From positions 9,766,205 through 9,830,204 of the forward strand of contig NZ_AP018178.1 in assembly GCF_002368195.1 (NCBI RefSeq): 64,000 nt of DNA, given 5' to 3'. This DNA comes from Calothrix sp. NIES-2100 (lineage in GTDB: Bacteria; Cyanobacteriota; Cyanobacteriia; Cyanobacteriales; Nostocaceae). The notes under the pieces are model-generated. The model was not told where the DNA came from. It saw only the letters and a list, made by a program, of their open reading frames with translations, and ran no database searches. Below, in pieces: positions 60,150 through 64,000 of this stretch (its first letter is position 1; each line of letters opens with the position of its first letter). A program made the translations under genes and the position numbers.

Positions 60150-62105
60150 ATGTGGAACACAATCAAGCAGCAAGCGAAAATTTGGCGTACAGCTGCGCTA
60201 CCTGGATTGGTAGTGATTGGCTGTGTAGCGATCGCGCGGCTAACTGGTTCTGTGCAACTTTTAGAATGGATAGCGTTTGATAACTTTTTGCGCTTGCGTC
60301 CAGAGGAAGCAGTAGATCCAGAGATTGTAATTATTGGCATTAACGAAAATGATATTAAATTAGTTGGGCAGTACCCGATCCCTGATCGCAATCTGGCTCA
60401 AATGTTAAGTATTATTCAAAGTTACCAACCAAGAGCTATTGGTTTAGATATTTTTCGGGATCTGTCTGTTGGTTCAGATAGAGATGAATTCAGCAGAATT
60501 TTGCGAACTAGTTCTAATTTAGTAGGTATTGAAACTTCTAATACTCAATCTATTCTCAGTGTAAAACCACCCCCAGAATTACCCACGAATCGTGTCGCTA
60601 TTGCTAATGCTATCCTCGATCCAGATGGGAAATTACGGCGCTGTTTGTTAGCAACAAGAGTTGATTCTGGCGAAATTAAATACTCTTTATCCTTGCTTTT
60701 AGCCAAAATATACTTGCGATCGCAGGGGATTTCCCTCAAGCATGGTAATCGTGCTGATTATCCGATTTGGTTTGGTAACACTAAATTACCCCGCTTTACT
60801 ACAAATACTGGTAGCTACGTCGGTGCAAAAGCAGGGGGTAATCAAATATTAATTAATTTTCGCAGTAACCCTCATCCCTTCCCCATAGTCTCGCTCACAG
60901 ATGTTTTAACAGGTAAAGTTAAACCAGAATTGATGCGCGATCGCATTGTGATTATTGGCATGACTGCCGCTAGCGTCAATGATACATTTATGACATCGGC
61001 AACGAAAAATACTGTCCTAACTGATGGCTTAGGTGATACAGAGCAGTATCAATTAATTTATGGGGTAGAGTATCAAGCACACGCTACCAGTCAAATTATC
61101 AACGCCGTACTTCACCACAGACCACTATTGCACACATGGCTAGAGGGTTGGGAATATTTCTGGATTTTACTATGGGGATTGCTGGGGATCGCCTTGGGTT
61201 TAATACTCCAATCTCCTTGGAAAACGCTTTTTAGTCTAGCTTTGTGCAGTATATGCCTGATGGCAATCTGTTATGGTCTAATAATTCTCAGCTGGTGGGT
61301 GCCTATGGTGCCAGCACTATTGGCATTGTGTGCAGCGGGATTAACCACCTCATTTTTTGACCGAGATTCGAGAATTTTGCTCGAACAGCGCAGTTTGACA
61401 CTCAAGCGTACTTACGATGCTGTTCACAATGGCCCGTTACAAACAATCGCCGCCATGCTGAGAAGTCTGGATGAAGATGTTTCACCCAGTAAATTGCGAT
61501 CGCAACTACAAGCACTCAATCAGGAATTGCGATCGGTTTACGAGTCGATGAATCAAGAACTTGTCACAGGCGAAAATCGCTATGTGTATACTCCCATTGT
61601 GGAATTGCTGTATGAGGTTTATGAGAATACATTAATGCGAGATTTACCAGGGTTTGACTCCATAAAAACTTACATTCCCCCTGATTTCAGACCGCTAAAA
61701 GATTGCAACCTTACTGCCGATCAAAAGCAAGGTTTGTGCAGATTTCTAGAAGAAGCATTGTGTAATGTAGGTAAACACGCTATTGGTGCTACTCGTTTGG
61801 ATGTAGTTTGTACACGCCAAAAAAACTTGTGTAGTCTGCAAATTATTGATAACGGCGTTGGTAACCTCTTATTTAAACATCATCAACATGGACGAGGCAC
61901 AGATCAGGCCAGAGATTTAGCGAGATCCTTAGGCGGTAGATTTCAACGCCGAACTCACAATCTAGGGGCGCAATACTCGATAGTAGATACTACGCCAACC
62001 CAACCCCAAGGAGTCATTTGTGAACTCACATGGCGAGAAATCAAACCTTGGTGGCAATTTCTTGTCCGCAAAAATCCTTTAGCTAAACATAAAATTACCC
62101 CTTAA
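60150..62105 (+). CDS. CHASE2-domain sensor histidine kinase
   Basis: A protein of 651 residues. An N-terminal helix (about 16-33, LPGLVVIGCVAIARLTG) is followed by an extracytoplasmic CHASE2 domain (about 38-320). Three helices follow (about 330-400, WEYFWILLWGLLGIALGLIL, LFSLALCSICLMAICYGLII, VPMVPALLALCAAGLTTSFF). A cytoplasmic kinase part has DAVHNGPLQTIAAMLRSLDE with the HisKA_3-like phospho-His, CRFLEEALCNVGKHA (N-box) and IIDNGVGN plus HGRGTDQARDLARSLGG. It senses an extracellular signal of unknown kind. It lies 5 bp before the DUF928 gene, forming an operon. Confidence 0.9.
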   Translation: MWNTIKQQAKIWRTAALPGLVVIGCVAIARLTGSVQLLEWIAFDNFLRLRPEEAVDPEIVIIGINENDIKLVGQYPIPDRNLAQMLSIIQSYQPRAIGLDIFRDLSVGSDRDEFSRILRTSSNLVGIETSNTQSILSVKPPPELPTNRVAIANAILDPDGKLRRCLLATRVDSGEIKYSLSLLLAKIYLRSQGISLKHGNRADYPIWFGNTKLPRFTTNTGSYVGAKAGGNQILINFRSNPHPFPIVSLTDVLTGKVKPELMRDRIVIIGMTAASVNDTFMTSATKNTVLTDGLGDTEQYQLIYGVEYQAHATSQIINAVLHHRPLLHTWLEGWEYFWILLWGLLGIALGLILQSPWKTLFSLALCSICLMAICYGLIILSWWVPMVPALLALCAAGLTTSFFDRDSRILLEQRSLTLKRTYDAVHNGPLQTIAAMLRSLDEDVSPSKLRSQLQALNQELRSVYESMNQELVTGENRYVYTPIVELLYEVYENTLMRDLPGFDSIKTYIPPDFRPLKDCNLTADQKQGLCRFLEEALCNVGKHAIGATRLDVVCTRQKNLCSLQIIDNGVGNLLFKHHQHGRGTDQARDLARSLGGRFQRRTHNLGAQYSIVDTTPTQPQGVICELTWREIKPWWQFLVRKNPLAKHKITP

Positions 62106-62110
62106 CAGCC

Positions 62111-62866
62111 ATGATTCAGCAAATTGTGCAAATTTTACCCAAACTAATGGCTAACAAATTGATCGCGGCTATTTTAGTAGGAATTTCGCTGCTACCTATA
62201 GCAGTCATAGCAGAGGATAAAGCACCGCCCGACGACAAAGCGCCCCCTACAGGCAGATCCTCTGGAGGTAGGGGATGCGGGACAACAACACAACCAGCAC
62301 CCTCAAATGTGCCAGCACTGATTTTACTTGCACCCTCAAGCTACTCTGGAAAAACAATTTCTACTCGTCCCACATTTGCCTGGTTTGTGCGTGATGCGGC
62401 TGCTGTGGCAATGGAATTTCGGCTATATGAGCAGGAAAATAATCGCTATAAACTACTTAAAGAAATCAAAGACGACAACTTTAAAACTTTTCCAGGGATT
62501 ATGCTGCTTTCGCCTTCTAACTCTATCCCAGAATTGACGGTTGGCAAGCGCTATCGTTGGCAAGTTGAACTAGTTTGCGATCCTAGCCGTCCTTCCGGTA
62601 ATCTCTTTGCAGAGTCGGAAATTGAAGTTGTACCGATCCCAGCAAATTTAAAAAAACAAGTAGAAAGTACAAGCGATCGCCTGACTCAGGCTAAGTTATA
62701 TGCACAGGCAAATCTTTGGTATGACGCTTTCGGCGAAGCTTTCGCCTCTCCTAGTGATGAAATTGGGTTGAAAGACTTACGAGTATCTTTACTCGATCAA
62801 GTTGCTACAGATGATGCTGAGAAAGAGGTGTTACGAGGTAGTGAAATTCATTCTTTGCAACGCTAG
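62111..62866 (+). CDS. DUF928 secreted protein
   Basis: A protein of 251 residues. The signal peptide is about 1-34 (LMANKLIAAILVGISLLPIAVIA). After a Pro/Gly-rich linker (GRSSGGRGCG, the start of the DUF928 pattern), PALILLAPSSYSGKTISTRPTFAWFVRD and FRLYEQENNRYKLLKEIKDDNF then GKRYRWQVELVCDPSRPSGN form the domain. DUF928 proteins are commonly encoded with CHASE2 and CHAT proteins in cyanobacteria; the role is unknown. It is coupled to the CHASE2 kinase gene 5 bp upstream. Confidence 0.88.
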   Translation: MIQQIVQILPKLMANKLIAAILVGISLLPIAVIAEDKAPPDDKAPPTGRSSGGRGCGTTTQPAPSNVPALILLAPSSYSGKTISTRPTFAWFVRDAAAVAMEFRLYEQENNRYKLLKEIKDDNFKTFPGIMLLSPSNSIPELTVGKRYRWQVELVCDPSRPSGNLFAESEIEVVPIPANLKKQVESTSDRLTQAKLYAQANLWYDAFGEAFASPSDEIGLKDLRVSLLDQVATDDAEKEVLRGSEIHSLQR

Positions 62867-62951
62867 ATTAATGCGAGTTGGAGGGTAAATTTCTAAATTT
62901 TAGATTTTGGATTTTGGATTGGGGAGTTCAAAGGGCGATAGATGTGCGTCT

Positions 62952-64000
62952 TTACAACCAATTTCCTACAAGAATCAGTGCTGCCCAATAACCAGGATGA
63001 TTGCGATCGCCTGGATTTTGTTGCAGCCATTTTGTTTGCGCCGATTGCAGTGCTTTGGCTCGGCTCATTCCCTGCTGGAGATTTTGGTAAAATTGGGTAA
63101 TCAGTTGGGCTGTAGACTCATCATCCACTTGCCACAGAGAAGCGACAACGCTACGTGCGCCAGCTTGCAGAGAAATTCCCGCAATACCCAAAGCATCGCG
63201 ATCGCTTCCGGCTGCTGTTTCACAAGCTGTAAGTGTGAGTAACTCTAGCGCTTGACCTTGATGAACTTCCCGAATCATCTGATAAAGCTGATTCATCGTC
63301 AACTTTTCGTTATACCTATAAGTTTGCATTTTCGAGTTTTCACTTAACTCTCCTTGTTCCCCAATTTGCTTGCCAGTTACTAAATAGGTATCCTGGGAAT
63401 CAATGCCAAATTTTCCGTGAGTTGCTAAATGAATAATCGGAAATGCATTTTGTGTAAGTTCTGTTTTTAGGCGTTCTAAGCTAAAAGCATCATCAATTAA
63501 TCCTTGACTCCCTGGAAAAATAGTTGTGATTTTCTCAATTTCTGTTTTGACATAGTTTAATGGTTCAAAAAATATTGGACCCTCAACTACGGAAGGTTTT
63601 GTTAAACCAAAACCCAAAACCCGCAGAGACTTTCTATTAAGTTGAGCCGGATCGACTAAGTTGAGACTAAGTGTACTAGCAATAGCATACTGCTCAATTA
63701 AAAATTGCTTACCATCATAAAGCGCCGCCATTGGAATAGTCCGGAAAATTCCATCTTGAATGAAGACTAAAGTATCAATCTGTGAATCTTGCAACTGTTC
63801 GGCAAAGGGACTGATTAGCCAGTCATAAACTTGCTGGGCTTTTTCTTGATAGCTATTTGCTAAATCTGAGCGCTTTTCTAGTTGTAGACGTAGCTCATTT
63901 ATAGTTGTAATTACATCCAGGGTTTTGGTATTTACCCAATAAATTTGTGATTGAAATTTTCTATGTTTATTGAGCAAACTGAGGATAATAGCAACTCGAT
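62952..64000 (-). CDS. CHAT-domain protein (N-terminus beyond right edge)
   Basis: The C-terminal about 350 residues of a caspase-like CHAT protease. The domain reads DGIFRTIPMAALYDGKQFLIEQYAIASTLSLNLVDP, then PIIHLATHGKFGIDSQDTY with the catalytic His and ELLTLTACETAAGSDRDALGIAGISLQAGARSVVASLWQVDDEST with the catalytic Cys, and ends GYWAALILVGNWL. The frame continues upstream past 63977 without a stop, so the gene starts outside the window, usually with TPR repeats. It is convergent with the CHASE2-DUF928 pair, stop to stop 85 bp apart. Confidence 0.9.
   Translation of the reverse strand, partial: RVAIILSLLNKHRKFQSQIYWVNTKTLDVITTINELRLQLEKRSDLANSYQEKAQQVYDWLISPFAEQLQDSQIDTLVFIQDGIFRTIPMAALYDGKQFLIEQYAIASTLSLNLVDPAQLNRKSLRVLGFGLTKPSVVEGPIFFEPLNYVKTEIEKITTIFPGSQGLIDDAFSLERLKTELTQNAFPIIHLATHGKFGIDSQDTYLVTGKQIGEQGELSENSKMQTYRYNEKLTMNQLYQMIREVHQGQALELLTLTACETAAGSDRDALGIAGISLQAGARSVVASLWQVDDESTAQLITQFYQNLQQGMSRAKALQSAQTKWLQQNPGDRNHPGYWAALILVGNWL

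Overview
The window looks like chromosomal DNA of a filamentous, probably heterocystous, cyanobacterium (Nostoc/Calothrix/Tolypothrix type). The evidence is the very frequent HIP1 octamer GCGATCGC, the many heptameric short tandem repeats (TCATTTG, TGACCAA and similar) between genes, a carboxysome shell protein CcmP, a glycolate dehydrogenase pair, a nitrogenase-associated C-terminal domain protein, a group 2 sigma factor, many two-component proteins, and STAND/WD40, CHAT and CHASE2 proteins. No rRNA, tRNA or CRISPR array was recognised. Species-level assignment is not possible from this sequence alone.

Layout. 1-6 kb: central carbon genes on the minus strand (pyruvate kinase, cut by the left edge; NAD-type GAPDH; glycolate dehydrogenase GlcF and GlcE). 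6.6-16.7 kb: a response regulator/histidine kinase, NDH-2, an EAD-TPR membrane protein, a PIN toxin-antitoxin pair, a small transaldolase, a glutamine synthetase-like ligase, CcmP and a pentapeptide-repeat protein. 16.7-21.7 kb: a decayed, repeat-rich stretch with nested MITEs, remnants of a sulfonate-type ABC permease and an acyl-CoA dehydrogenase joined end to end, a GST, and an ISH3-like transposase bracketed by a perfect 40-bp inverted repeat.

21.7-47.4 kb is the most interesting part. Genes for envelope, efflux and proteostasis functions are preceded by nine copies of one bipartite regulatory motif. These include two leaderless peptidoglycan-binding proteins, a beta-barrel protein, secreted proteins of a shared repeat family, a Mo-nitro_C protein, a DHA2 exporter, an RND pump with an exported acylphosphatase, an HtrA-type protease, and then signal peptidase I and a sigma factor. 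The motif has CTT-type half-sites spaced 11-12 and then 9 bp, ending in CTTCACCC (CTTCATCC in two copies), followed after exactly 19 bp by a GGAAAC-like element in most copies. It lies 34-73 bp before the first start codon. I infer a clustered stress or envelope regulon; I do not recognise the motif as a known cyanobacterial operator.

47.4-52.2 kb: an ABC transporter with a fused two-domain permease and no binding protein, between TauE/SafE-type permeases and a DUF1634 protein. 52.4-64 kb: signalling genes. A STAND-type protein with 14 WD40 repeats is followed closely by a GAF hybrid histidine kinase and then a NarL-type response regulator. After these come a CHASE2 sensor kinase, a DUF928 protein and, convergently, a CHAT protease cut by the right edge. 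The WD40 gene carries an in-frame insertion made of the core of the local MITE.
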